Below are positions 1 to 5,984 of a stretch of DNA of 5,984 bases, piece after piece. The notes under the pieces were generated by a model, which had not been told where the DNA came from, made no database searches, and was given only the letters and a program-made list of their open reading frames with translations. Each line of letters begins with the position of its first letter. Positions within the stretch are counted from its first letter, which is position 1. The position numbers were made by a program, and so were the translations under genes. This stretch comes from Syntrophaceae bacterium. Lineage in GTDB: Bacteria > Desulfobacterota > Syntrophia > Syntrophales > UBA5619. Where the stretch lies: contig JAHFBU010000113.1 in assembly GCA_023249795.1 (NCBI GenBank), forward strand, positions 1-5,984, read 5' to 3'.

Positions 1-1
1 G

Positions 2-250
2 AGGGTCGTCGATTTCATCGGAAACTCCGCAAACGTGAAGATCCTGAAGAAGATGTTCTATATCAGCCTGGCCGTCATCGTCGCTTCGGACTTCCTCGTC
101 CATCGCGGACACGCATACTTCATCTGGGATGAGTGGCCGGGCTGGGGCGCGCTCTACGGATTCGTCTCCTGCGTTGTGATCATCAAGGTGTCGAAGTTTC
201 TGGGGCACCAGGGCGGCCTCATGAAAAAAGAAGATTACTACGACAGATAG
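2..250 (+). CDS. Small two-helix membrane protein, antiporter/complex I-associated (5' partial)
   Basis: This is a small integral membrane protein of unassigned function encoded directly before an antiporter-like subunit. Two hydrophobic segments are visible: one just after the basic KILKK stretch (MFYISLAVIVASDFLVH) and one after the aromatic WDEWPGWGALYGF region (through CVVIIKVSKFLG). It ends in a charged tail, MKKEDYYDR. From memory, proteins with this layout (WD..PG...YGF..C, then KEDYYD) occur beside MrpD/NuoL-like genes in deltaproteobacteria, so an accessory or assembly role in the membrane arm is inferred, not shown. The frame is open back to the window edge, and its upstream codons (RVVDFIGNSAN) have C-rich third positions like the rest of the gene, so I treat it as 5' partial. 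The alternative is a GTG start at 35, giving 71 residues. The stop lies 8 bases before the next start, suggesting translational coupling. Confidence 0.72.
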   Translation, partial: RVVDFIGNSANVKILKKMFYISLAVIVASDFLVHRGHAYFIWDEWPGWGALYGFVSCVVIIKVSKFLGHQGGLMKKEDYYDR

Positions 251-258
251 AGAATGAT

Positions 259-2013
259 ATGAACTGGTTTCATCCATCCATTTTTTATATCCTCGGCGCG
301 TGCCTGATCCCCTTCCTGAAGGGCAGGACGCTCAAGGCCTATCTGGTGGCCCTGCCGATCCTTGCCATGGCGACCGTCTTTACGATGTCGCCGGGGACCT
401 ATGGGGTTGTCGAGTTCCTCGGCAATCAACTGATCTTCGGCAAGGTGGACAGGCTGAGTCTGGTCTTCTCCTATGTCTTTACGATCATGTCGCTGATCGG
501 CGTGGTCTATGCCCTGCATGTCGATGACAAGGGGCAGAACATCGCCGGGTTTCTGTATGTCGGCAGTTCCCTGGGGGTGACCTTCGCCGGCGATTATTTC
601 ACGCTCTTCATATTCTGGGAGATCATGGCCTTCGCCTCGGTCTATCTGATTTTCGCGGCGCGGGAAGAAGGCGCCATCAAGGCAGGATTCCGTTATATCC
701 TCGTGCATGTATTCGGCGGTGTATGTCTGTTGGGCGGCATCCTCCTCCATTACATGGACACCGGATCGCTGTTGTTCGGCCCGATCGTGCACGACGGCAG
801 TGTGGGCTTCTATCTGATCCTGATCGGATTCATGCTCAATGCGGCCGTTCCGCCGCTGCATGCATGGCTGCCGGATGCCTATGCCGAGGCGACCGTGACA
901 GGCGCCGTCTTCATGTCGGCCTTTACGACCAAGACCGCCGTCTATGTTCTGGTGAGGAGCTTTGCGGGAACGGAAATCCTGGTGTGGCTGGGCGCAATCA
1001 TGGCGTTGTACGGTGTCGTTTATGCCGTTCTTGAAAACGACGCGCGGCGGCTCTTGGCCTATCACATCGTGAGCCAGGTCGGATACATGATCGCCGGCGT
1101 CGGGATGGGAACGGAAATAGCGTTGAATGGTTCCGTATCCCACGCCTTTGCTCACATTCTCTATAAATCCCTGCTCTTCATGGGCGCAGGCGCGGTATTG
1201 TACATGACAGGCAAACGGAAACTGACCGAAATGGGCGGCCTCTACAAGACGATGCCGATCACCCTGACGCTCTACATGATCGGCGGCTTTGCGATCTCGG
1301 CATTTCCGTTGTTCAGCGGTTTTGTAACCAAATCCATGGTGGTTGCGGCAGCCGGCCATGACCACCGGGCAGTCATCGCGCTGATGCTGACCATGGCTTC
1401 GGCCGGCACATTTTTGCACACCGGATTAAAACTGCCCTACTATATGTTTTTCGGTAAAGATTCGGGCATTCGGGTCAAGGAGCCGCCCCGGAACATGTTG
1501 ATTGCCATGGGGATGGCTGCTTTCATGTGCATCGCGATCGGCGTTTTTCCGAAACCGTTGTATGATGTGCTGCCTTTTCCGGTACACTTCAACCCATACA
1601 CCGGCGACCACGTCACCAGCGCCCTCGGGATGCTCATGTTCACGGCCCTGGGTTTCTTCATGCTCCTGAAACAACTCGACCCGGAGCGCACCGTCAGTTT
1701 GGATACGGACTGGTTCTATCGCAGGGGGGCCAGGATCTTTATGTGGATCGCCGAGAAGCCGATTGCCGCCTATGAGGGGTATCTCGGAGAGATTTATAAA
1801 ATCTGGGTTACCAACTTTACACTGAAATTTTCCGATTTCTTATGGAAGGTTTGCGACGTCCGGATCATTGACGGATTCGTGAACGGCGTTGCCGCATTTT
1901 GCAGGGACTTGGGCGGCGCGATCAGGCTCCGTTCAACCGGCTTGGTCAGAAACTACGCTTCTTACATGCTGTTTGGCGGGATTGCGATCCTTTCATATTA
2001 TCTGTTGTTTTGA
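259..2013 (+). CDS. Antiporter-like membrane subunit (NuoL/NuoN/MrpD family), H+/Na+-translocating
   Basis: A 584-residue polytopic membrane protein of the proton-conducting transporter family (Proton_antipo_M; MrpD and NuoL/M/N). It is expected to act as an ion-pumping subunit of a complex I-type membrane arm. Family motifs are present: FWE with the conserved TM5-type Glu at E121, HAWLPDAYAEA from H201, FTTK with K225, HAFAHILYK with H295, H299 and K303, and a TM12-type Lys at K358 (FVTK). The TM12 Lys is the NuoL/NuoN type rather than the Glu of NuoM. The TM7 Lys expected seven residues before H201 is Asn (N194). From about residue 480 the chain has a NuoL-like end: DTDWFYRR, a long amphipathic stretch, then GLVRNYA and a final membrane helix (about 565-584). 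I chose the ATG at 259 because it follows the upstream stop and begins directly with a membrane segment. Its ribosome site is weak, so coupling to the upstream gene is likely. Homologues are often labelled Na+/H+ antiporter subunit D; whether it moves H+ or Na+ cannot be read here. Confidence 0.9.
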   Translation: MNWFHPSIFYILGACLIPFLKGRTLKAYLVALPILAMATVFTMSPGTYGVVEFLGNQLIFGKVDRLSLVFSYVFTIMSLIGVVYALHVDDKGQNIAGFLYVGSSLGVTFAGDYFTLFIFWEIMAFASVYLIFAAREEGAIKAGFRYILVHVFGGVCLLGGILLHYMDTGSLLFGPIVHDGSVGFYLILIGFMLNAAVPPLHAWLPDAYAEATVTGAVFMSAFTTKTAVYVLVRSFAGTEILVWLGAIMALYGVVYAVLENDARRLLAYHIVSQVGYMIAGVGMGTEIALNGSVSHAFAHILYKSLLFMGAGAVLYMTGKRKLTEMGGLYKTMPITLTLYMIGGFAISAFPLFSGFVTKSMVVAAAGHDHRAVIALMLTMASAGTFLHTGLKLPYYMFFGKDSGIRVKEPPRNMLIAMGMAAFMCIAIGVFPKPLYDVLPFPVHFNPYTGDHVTSALGMLMFTALGFFMLLKQLDPERTVSLDTDWFYRRGARIFMWIAEKPIAAYEGYLGEIYKIWVTNFTLKFSDFLWKVCDVRIIDGFVNGVAAFCRDLGGAIRLRSTGLVRNYASYMLFGGIAILSYYLLF

Positions 2014-2025
2014 GGCGTATATAGA

Positions 2026-3807
2026 ATGGGCTATCTGGGTATTCCGATACTTTCCATCATAACCTATCTTCCCCTGGTCGGGATCGCCGTCATTTTCTTT
2101 TTGAAGAAAGAGGATCACGGGCTGATTCGGAAGGTCGCGTTTGCCTTTGCCCTGATGGATTTCATGATATCGATACCGCTCTATTTTGCGTTCAGCGCCG
2201 GGACGCATGAGATGCAATTTGTCGAGATGTTCCCCTGGATAGGGGAGTTCGGCATCAGCTATCACATGGGCATCGACGGGATCAGCCTGCCGCTGGTGCT
2301 TCTGACGACCTTCCTGTCGGCGCTCGCGCTCCTCTCGACCTGGACCGCCGTGACCGAGAAGGTCAAAGAGTACATGATCACCATCCTGCTTCTGGAAACC
2401 GGGATGATCGGCGTGTTCTGCGCCCTGGATTTCTTCCTCTTCTTCGTCTTCTGGGAGGTCATGCTGATCCCGATGTACTTCATCATCGGGATCTGGGGCG
2501 GACCGAGGCGCGTCTATGCCGCGATCAAGTTTTTCATATACACCATGAGCGGCAGCGGTCTGATGCTGATCGCCATTCTGGCCCTCTATTACATCCGCTA
2601 TAAAATGACGGGAAGCTACTCTTTCAATATCCTCGATTACCATCAGCTGAAGCTGGCCCCTGAAGTGCAATTTTGGTTGTTCTGGGCCTTCTTTCTGGCG
2701 TTCGCGATCAAGGTTCCGATGTTTCCGTTTCACACCTGGTTGCCGGACGCGCATGTCGAAGCGCCGACCGCCGGAAGCGTCATCCTCGCCGGCGTGCTGC
2801 TGAAGATGGGAACGTACGGTTTCCTGAGGTTCAGTCTGCCCATGTTCCCTCAGGCCTCGGTGGATTTCACGCCGTTCATGATCATTCTCTCCATCATCGG
2901 CATCATCTACGGCGCGCTGCTCTCCCTCGCGCAGGACGACATCAAGAAGCTGGTTGCCTATTCGAGCGTCAGCCATATGGGCTTTTGCATGTTGGGGATC
3001 TTCGCCATGAACGCCATCGGCTTGCAGGGCGGCATTCTCCAGATGATCAACCACGGATTGTCGACCGGGGCCCTGTTTTTGATCGTCGGGATGTTGTATG
3101 AGCGGCGGCATACGCGGCTGATCGCCGAATACGGAGGCATCTGGAAAGTGATGCCTATTTTTTCGCTGCTCTTCCTTCTGGTTTGCTTCTCGTCGATGGG
3201 CGTTCCCGGCACGAATGGATTCGTCGGCGAGTTGCTCATCATGATCGGGGCCTTCAAGGCGAATGTCTTTTACGGCGCGATATCGACGATCGGGCTCATC
3301 CTCGGCGCCATCTATCTGATGTATATGTACCGGCGTGTCATTCTCGGCGCCGTCACCAATGAAAAGAACAGACGGCTTCCCGATCTGAATTTCAGGGAAT
3401 ACGCCTGTATCATTCCCATCCTTGTCTGCATTGTCTGGATAGGGGTCTATCCCAGGCCATTGCTGGACAAGATGGAGGTGTCGGTTGCGCACCTCCTGGA
3501 GCAGGTGAAAGCGGGGTCTATTGAAAAACTTTCGGTCCATAATGACGACCTCAAAAGGCCAACATCCACCACTGACATCATTTCCGCGCGTCACCCCGGT
3601 GGAAACCGGGGCGGCACCAGGATATCTCCGGCGGTCTCAAAGTCATGGACCCCGGCTTACGCCGGGGTGACCACTCATTGCGGGGATGCGAAAAATAATC
3701 CCGGTGAAGGAACAGCCGCTCAGATGCATTGCTGTCTTGCGCTCCACGACCGTCAGCATGAGTCCTGTGACATACCGGAAGAAGGGGAGATCCACAATGT
3801 TGATTGA
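2026..3807 (+). CDS. nuoM: Complex I subunit NuoM, with repeat-derived C-terminal extension
   Basis: Proton-pumping antiporter-like subunit M of the complex I membrane arm. The core is canonical: E144 in FFVFWEVM (the same number as the essential E. coli NuoM Glu), TM7 Lys K229 in AFAIKVPMFPFHTWLPDAH, TM8 Lys K260 in GVLLKMGTYGF, and the NuoM-type TM12 Glu E402 in PGTNGFVGE. The usual end of the family (VYPRPLLDKME, about residues 474-485, plus a short amphipathic helix) is reached by about residue 510. The frame stays open to residue 593. E. coli NuoM is 509 residues. Residues 522-549 are encoded by a palindromic repeat and include the phrase WTPAYAGVT. The last 44 residues are Cys- and His-rich with no family resemblance. 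The stop overlaps the nuoA start by 11 bases. A GAGG (2012-2015) precedes the ATG by 10 bases. The NuoM identity is firm; whether the extra tail is tolerated, processed or an assembly artefact is unknown. Confidence 0.95.
   Translation: MGYLGIPILSIITYLPLVGIAVIFFLKKEDHGLIRKVAFAFALMDFMISIPLYFAFSAGTHEMQFVEMFPWIGEFGISYHMGIDGISLPLVLLTTFLSALALLSTWTAVTEKVKEYMITILLLETGMIGVFCALDFFLFFVFWEVMLIPMYFIIGIWGGPRRVYAAIKFFIYTMSGSGLMLIAILALYYIRYKMTGSYSFNILDYHQLKLAPEVQFWLFWAFFLAFAIKVPMFPFHTWLPDAHVEAPTAGSVILAGVLLKMGTYGFLRFSLPMFPQASVDFTPFMIILSIIGIIYGALLSLAQDDIKKLVAYSSVSHMGFCMLGIFAMNAIGLQGGILQMINHGLSTGALFLIVGMLYERRHTRLIAEYGGIWKVMPIFSLLFLLVCFSSMGVPGTNGFVGELLIMIGAFKANVFYGAISTIGLILGAIYLMYMYRRVILGAVTNEKNRRLPDLNFREYACIIPILVCIVWIGVYPRPLLDKMEVSVAHLLEQVKAGSIEKLSVHNDDLKRPTSTTDIISARHPGGNRGGTRISPAVSKSWTPAYAGVTTHCGDAKNNPGEGTAAQMHCCLALHDRQHESCDIPEEGEIHNVD
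3590..3671. repeat. REP/BIME-like palindromic element: two GC-rich hairpins in inverted orientation
   Basis: Two hairpins face each other. The left has stem CCCCGGT/ACCGGGG (3594-3600 with 3605-3611) and loop GGAA. The right has stem CCCCGGC/GCCGGGG (3650-3656 with 3661-3667) and loop TTAC. The outer arms, 3590-3611 and 3650-3671, are reverse complements of each other at 19 of 22 positions, starting GTCACCCC and ending GGGGTGAC. This is the form of the dispersed intergenic repeats (REP/BIME class) found in many proteobacterial genomes, whose translation gives phrases such as WTPAYAGVT. Such elements are thought to be moved by REP-associated transposases (family knowledge). Here it lies inside the open nuoM frame just before nuoA. 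Neither strand shows a T-run after a hairpin, so an intrinsic terminator is unlikely. Effects on message stability or partial attenuation between nuoM and nuoA are possible. Membership in a dispersed family is inferred from form, since only one copy is in the window. Confidence 0.85.
3782..3789 (+). promoter_or_regulatory. Ribosome binding site of nuoA
   Basis: AAGGGGAG sits 7 bases before the ATG at 3797. It supports this start over an in-frame ATG at 3686, which would add 37 residues read from the post-repeat spacer with no resemblance to NuoA. The site lies inside the extended nuoM frame, so ribosomes finishing the long NuoM would traverse it. Confidence 0.75.
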
Positions 3808-4153
3808 TTATCTTCCGATCACCATTTATCTCGTTCTCGCTCTGGGTTTTGGTATCGTTGTCGTCCTCCTGTCAACTTTTCTGGGGCCGCGGATCCCGGG
3901 CAAGGTGAAACTCGAAACGTATGAATGCGGGGTTGAGCCCATCGGACCCAACCGCATACGGTTTGCCGTCAAATTTTACATCGTCTCCCTTCTGTTCATC
4001 GTGTTCGACATTGAGACCGTGTTTCTTTTCCCGTGGGCGGTGGCATTCAAGGACCTGGGGTTGTTCGGGTACATTGAAATGGGTATCTTCATTCTGATAT
4101 TGTTCGTCGGCCTGGCGTATGTGTGGCTCAAAGGAGCGCTGGAATGGGATTAG
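3797..4153 (+). CDS. nuoA: Complex I subunit NuoA (ND3 homologue)
   Basis: A 118-residue membrane subunit at the junction between the quinone cavity and the proton-pumping arm. Three membrane helices are visible, at about residues 7-29, 57-80 and 87-112. The loop after helix 1 carries the ND3/NuoA signature YECGVEP with C44, corresponding to the Cys of the mobile ND3 loop. The second helix holds the acidic pair D71 and E73 in FDIETVFLFPWAV, equivalent to the conserved Asp/Glu of the family. Length is normal for NuoA (about 115-150). The start at 3797 has a strong ribosome site 7 bases upstream. The 5' end overlaps the extended nuoM frame by 11 bases, and the 3' end overlaps nuoB by 10 bases, fitting tight co-translation. 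Identity is firm. Confidence 0.96.
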   Translation: MLIDYLPITIYLVLALGFGIVVVLLSTFLGPRIPGKVKLETYECGVEPIGPNRIRFAVKFYIVSLLFIVFDIETVFLFPWAVAFKDLGLFGYIEMGIFILILFVGLAYVWLKGALEWD

Positions 4154-4647
4154 AGACTTATCTCGGCGATAATTTCGGGGACGGTTTTATCATCACGAGC
4201 CTGGAGAAGGCGGTCAACTGGTCGCGGAAGAGTTCCCTCTGGCCCTGCGCATTCGGGCTGGCCTGCTGCGCGCTGGAGATGATCGACACGGTGTTGTCCC
4301 CTTACGATCTCTCCCGTTTCGGCATGGAGGTCTTTCGCCCTTCGCCGCGCCAGGCGGACCTGATGATCGTGGCGGGAACCGTCACCAAGAAAATGCTGCC
4401 TGCGGTCATACGGATTTACGAACAGATGGCGGAACCCAAGTGGGTGATCGCCATGGGGGCCTGCGCCTGTTCGGGCGGGATTTTTCGTTCCTATGCCGTG
4501 GTTCAGGGGATCGACCAATACATCCCCGTGGATATGTATATTCCCGGTTGCCCCCCGCGCCCGGAGGCGCTGATCGAAGGCATTCTCAAGCTGCACGACC
4601 AGATCATGCAGGAGAGACCGCTGCACTCGAAGAAATTGGAGCGATGA
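4144..4647 (+). CDS. nuoB: Complex I subunit NuoB ([4Fe-4S] cluster N2)
   Basis: A 167-residue peripheral subunit carrying cluster N2, the last iron-sulfur centre before quinone. The cluster ligands are all present with the E. coli spacing: tandem C41-C42 (GLACCALEM), C107 (MGACACSGG) and C136 (IPGCPPRP). The quinone-facing stretch RFGMEVFRPSPRQAD is intact. An additional Cys, C109, lies two residues after ligand C107. The ATG at 4144 is preceded by AAGGAG (4131-4136) with a 7-base spacer, placed inside the nuoA coding sequence, and the two genes overlap by 10 bases. The protein starts just before the conserved core, as in compact bacterial forms. NuoB-like proteins also occur in hydrogenase complexes, but nuoA, nuoC and nuoD next to it make complex I the clear reading. 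Confidence 0.97.
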   Translation: MGLETYLGDNFGDGFIITSLEKAVNWSRKSSLWPCAFGLACCALEMIDTVLSPYDLSRFGMEVFRPSPRQADLMIVAGTVTKKMLPAVIRIYEQMAEPKWVIAMGACACSGGIFRSYAVVQGIDQYIPVDMYIPGCPPRPEALIEGILKLHDQIMQERPLHSKKLER

Positions 4648-4650
4648 AGG

Positions 4651-5109
4651 ATGACAGATGCAACCAAGCTCAGAAGCGCTTTCCCCGATGCGGTAACGAG
4701 TGTCGATGAATACCGGGGGGATGTTTCCGTCACGGTGAAACCGGAGGCGCTCCTTGCGGTGTGCGCTTTTCTTCGGGACGATCCCGGCTACTGCTTTCGG
4801 TTTCTCGTGGATGTTACGGCGGTGGATTATAACGATAAAACGCCCCGTTTCGTCATGGTCTATCACCTGCTTTCCCATGAGCGCAACCAGAGGCTGAGGA
4901 TCAAGGTTCCTCTCGCAGGAGATACGCCTGAAATCGAGTCGGTGACAGCCATCTGGCCGACCGCCGACTGGCACGAGCGCGAGGTTTACGATCTGTTCGG
5001 CATCGGAATTTTGCATCACCCCGACCTGCGGCGCATCCTTCTGCCCGACCATTGGGATTGTTCCCCCCTTCGGAAGGATTACCCATTGGAGGGCAGGGGC
5101 GAGTTTTGA
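4651..5109 (+). CDS. nuoC: Complex I subunit NuoC (30 kDa subunit)
   Basis: A 152-residue peripheral-arm subunit that packs against NuoD and NuoB in the connecting module; it holds no cofactor. The family signature is at the C-terminal end: HEREVYDLFGI at residues 108-118, followed by HHPDLRRILLPDHW and PLRKDYPL at 139-146. The N-terminal half (DAVTSVDEYRGDVSVTVKP, FLVDVTAVDY) fits the usual fold. It ends almost directly after the signature, so it is a separate NuoC rather than a NuoCD fusion. The ATG at 4651 is 3 bases past the nuoB stop, with GGAG at 4638-4641 inside the end of nuoB. An ATG at 4644, overlapping the nuoB stop, is in another frame and is not the start. Confident assignment. 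Confidence 0.95.
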   Translation: MTDATKLRSAFPDAVTSVDEYRGDVSVTVKPEALLAVCAFLRDDPGYCFRFLVDVTAVDYNDKTPRFVMVYHLLSHERNQRLRIKVPLAGDTPEIESVTAIWPTADWHEREVYDLFGIGILHHPDLRRILLPDHWDCSPLRKDYPLEGRGEF

Positions 5110-5140
5110 GGATCTGGCCGACAGGGCTCGGATATAAATT

Positions 5141-5145
5141 AAGGA
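5141..5145 (+). promoter_or_regulatory. Probable ribosome binding site of nuoD (start choice)
   Basis: AAGGA ends 4 bases before the ATG at 5150. Two further in-frame ATGs at 5165 and 5168 follow a second purine-rich stretch (AAAGGG, 5157-5162), so initiation could occur at either place. The spacer from the nuoC stop to 5150 is 40 bases and shows nothing else. Confidence 0.45.
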
Positions 5146-5149
5146 CCGA

Positions 5150-5984
5150 ATGCCGGAAAGGGAAATGATGACGGAGCGGGAAATCATTTATCAGGATAGA
5201 CCGAAACGCGGCGAGACCGAGACGATGGAGATCAATCTGGGGCCGCAGCATCCCTCCACCCACGGCGTCTTGCGGATCGTGGTGGAGCTCGACGGCGAAA
5301 CCGTCCTCAAGGTCGTTCCCCATCTCGGCTACCTGCACCGCGGCATCGAGAAGATGGCCGAAAGCCGGACCTACCACCAGATCATTCCCCTGACCGACCG
5401 CCTCGATTACATGGCGGGGATATCGAACAACCTTGGTTACTGCCTGGCCGTCGAAAAACTTCTGGGGATAGAGACGCCGCCGAGGGGGCAGTACATCCGG
5501 GTGATTCTCACCGAACTCAGCCGGATCTCCAGCCATCTGTTCTGGGCGGGCGCCGGCGCCCATGACCTGGGCGCCATGACCCCTTTCTTTTATATGGTCC
5601 GGGAACGGGAGCAGATCCTCTACCTGCTGGAAATGGCTACAGGGTCCCGTATCACGCCGTCGTTTTTCCGGATCGGGGGCGTGGCGATGGATCTTCCCCC
5701 GGGGTTCGCGGAGGCGTGCATGAAATTGGTTAAGGCCTTCGATGCCCGTGTCGATGAATACGAAACGCTTTTGACCGAAAACAGGATCTGGAAGAGCCGC
5801 ACCCAGGGTGTCGGTTATCTCTCGGCCGGGGAGTGCATCGGCATGGGCGTTTCCGGTCCGATGGCAAGGGCCGCTGGGATTGACTGGGACCTGAGAAAGA
5901 ATCAGCCCTATTCGGGCTACGACAAATTCGATTTCAAAGCCGCTGTGTATCATGGCTGCGACGCCTATGACCGTTATCGGGTGA
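5150..5984 (+). CDS. nuoD: Complex I subunit NuoD (49 kDa subunit), 3' partial
   Basis: The first 278 codons of the 49 kDa subunit, which forms the quinone site together with NuoB; the usual length is about 390-410, so roughly the last third is outside the window. With the ATG at 5150, the key residues carry the same numbers as I recall for Thermus Nqo4: H38 in GPQHPSTHGVLR and Y87 in TDRLDYMAG, which bind the quinone headgroup, and D139 in GAHDLGAMTPFF, the partner of the His. The LGYLHRGIEKMAE stretch and the later GVGYLSAGE and SGPMARAAG regions are typical. NuoD descends from the large subunit of [NiFe] hydrogenases, but HPSTHGV in place of the N-terminal Ni-binding CxxC marks it as the quinone-type protein. 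Alternative in-frame starts are at 5165 and 5168. No stop occurs before the right edge. Confidence 0.96.
   Translation, partial: MPEREMMTEREIIYQDRPKRGETETMEINLGPQHPSTHGVLRIVVELDGETVLKVVPHLGYLHRGIEKMAESRTYHQIIPLTDRLDYMAGISNNLGYCLAVEKLLGIETPPRGQYIRVILTELSRISSHLFWAGAGAHDLGAMTPFFYMVREREQILYLLEMATGSRITPSFFRIGGVAMDLPPGFAEACMKLVKAFDARVDEYETLLTENRIWKSRTQGVGYLSAGECIGMGVSGPMARAAGIDWDLRKNQPYSGYDKFDFKAAVYHGCDAYDRYRV

Noticed and set aside
3..38. End of an upstream gene in the third frame, with its TGA overlapping a GTG at 35
   Set aside because: The overlap form is plausible, but the codons in that frame look non-coding (GSSISSETPQT), while the frame of the small protein has the coding-like third positions. 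It cannot be settled without upstream sequence.
133..258. Upstream start (ATG at 133) for the antiporter gene
   Set aside because: It would overlap the small membrane protein in another frame and add an Arg-rich segment with no membrane-protein character. The ATG at 259 starts at the natural N-terminus.
238..1419. Antisense open frame (393 codons) opposite the antiporter gene
   Set aside because: Same shadow pattern: a low-hydrophobicity, His/Asp/Arg-rich translation opposite a gene with intact family motifs.
1993..3594. Long antisense open frame (533 codons) opposite nuoM
   Set aside because: Its product is highly charged and rich in His, Asp, Gln and Arg with no recognisable domain, while the sense strand encodes a clear NuoM. 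The open frame follows from GC-rich codon bias.
3594..3667. Intrinsic transcription terminator between nuoM and nuoA
   Set aside because: The hairpins are strong, but no T-run follows on either strand and an operon gene begins just downstream.
3686..3796. N-terminally extended NuoA from an ATG at 3686
   Set aside because: The added 37 residues read from the post-repeat spacer, do not resemble NuoA and ignore the strong ribosome site at 3782-3789.
3672..3796. Promoter for nuoABCD in the spacer after the repeat
   Set aside because: I could not find a -35/-10 pair with acceptable spacing; a fragment such as TTGCGC has no matching -10.
3540..3796. Remnant of nuoN or another lost gene between nuoM and nuoA
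   Set aside because: None of the frames shows hydrophobic stretches or antiporter-family motifs; the content is the repeat plus unrecognised spacer.
4150..5953. Two antisense open frames opposite nuoB, nuoC and nuoD
   Set aside because: They lie entirely opposite strongly conserved genes and have shadow-type composition with no ribosome sites or motifs.

Overview
The window is a stretch of a respiratory complex I (NADH-quinone oxidoreductase type) operon. Everything reads left to right, with gaps of a few bases to about 40 or short overlaps. GC content is roughly in the mid-50s by eye and third codon positions are rich in G and C. Separate (unfused) nuoC and nuoD, together with a small 'KKEDYYD'-tailed membrane protein beside a NuoL/MrpD-type antiporter protein, suggest an anaerobic or syntrophic deltaproteobacterial lineage (Desulfobacterota-like). 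That placement is inference from recollection of protein style and gene order, not from a search.

Layout: (1) 2-250, C-terminal part of a small two-helix membrane protein whose start probably lies before the window. (2) 259-2013, a 584-residue antiporter-like membrane subunit with a proton-translocating core and a NuoL-like C-terminal tail. (3) 2026-3807, nuoM, with a normal core plus an unusual tail of about 80 residues created by an open frame running through a palindromic repeat. (4) 3590-3671, that repeat: two GC-rich hairpins in inverted orientation. (5) 3797-4153 nuoA, 4144-4647 nuoB, 4651-5109 nuoC and 5150 to the right edge nuoD (3' partial).

How they work together: the two antiporter-like proteins belong to the distal membrane arm that translocates protons (or Na+). 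NuoA sits at the junction of the membrane arm and the quinone cavity. NuoB carries the terminal [4Fe-4S] cluster N2. NuoC and NuoD form the connecting module, and NuoD supplies the quinone-site His/Tyr. The order is rearranged relative to the classical A-to-N order: L/M-type pump genes come before nuoA, and nuoN does not lie between nuoM and nuoA. No nuoE/F/G genes are visible, so the electron donor (NADH, ferredoxin or other) cannot be decided here.

The clearest oddity is the repeat at the nuoM-nuoA junction. It is read in frame as part of NuoM and makes the nuoM frame overlap the nuoA start by 11 bases. I see no wholly new system. No RNA genes, CRISPR arrays or insertion sequences are evident, and there is no gene-free stretch longer than 300 bases.
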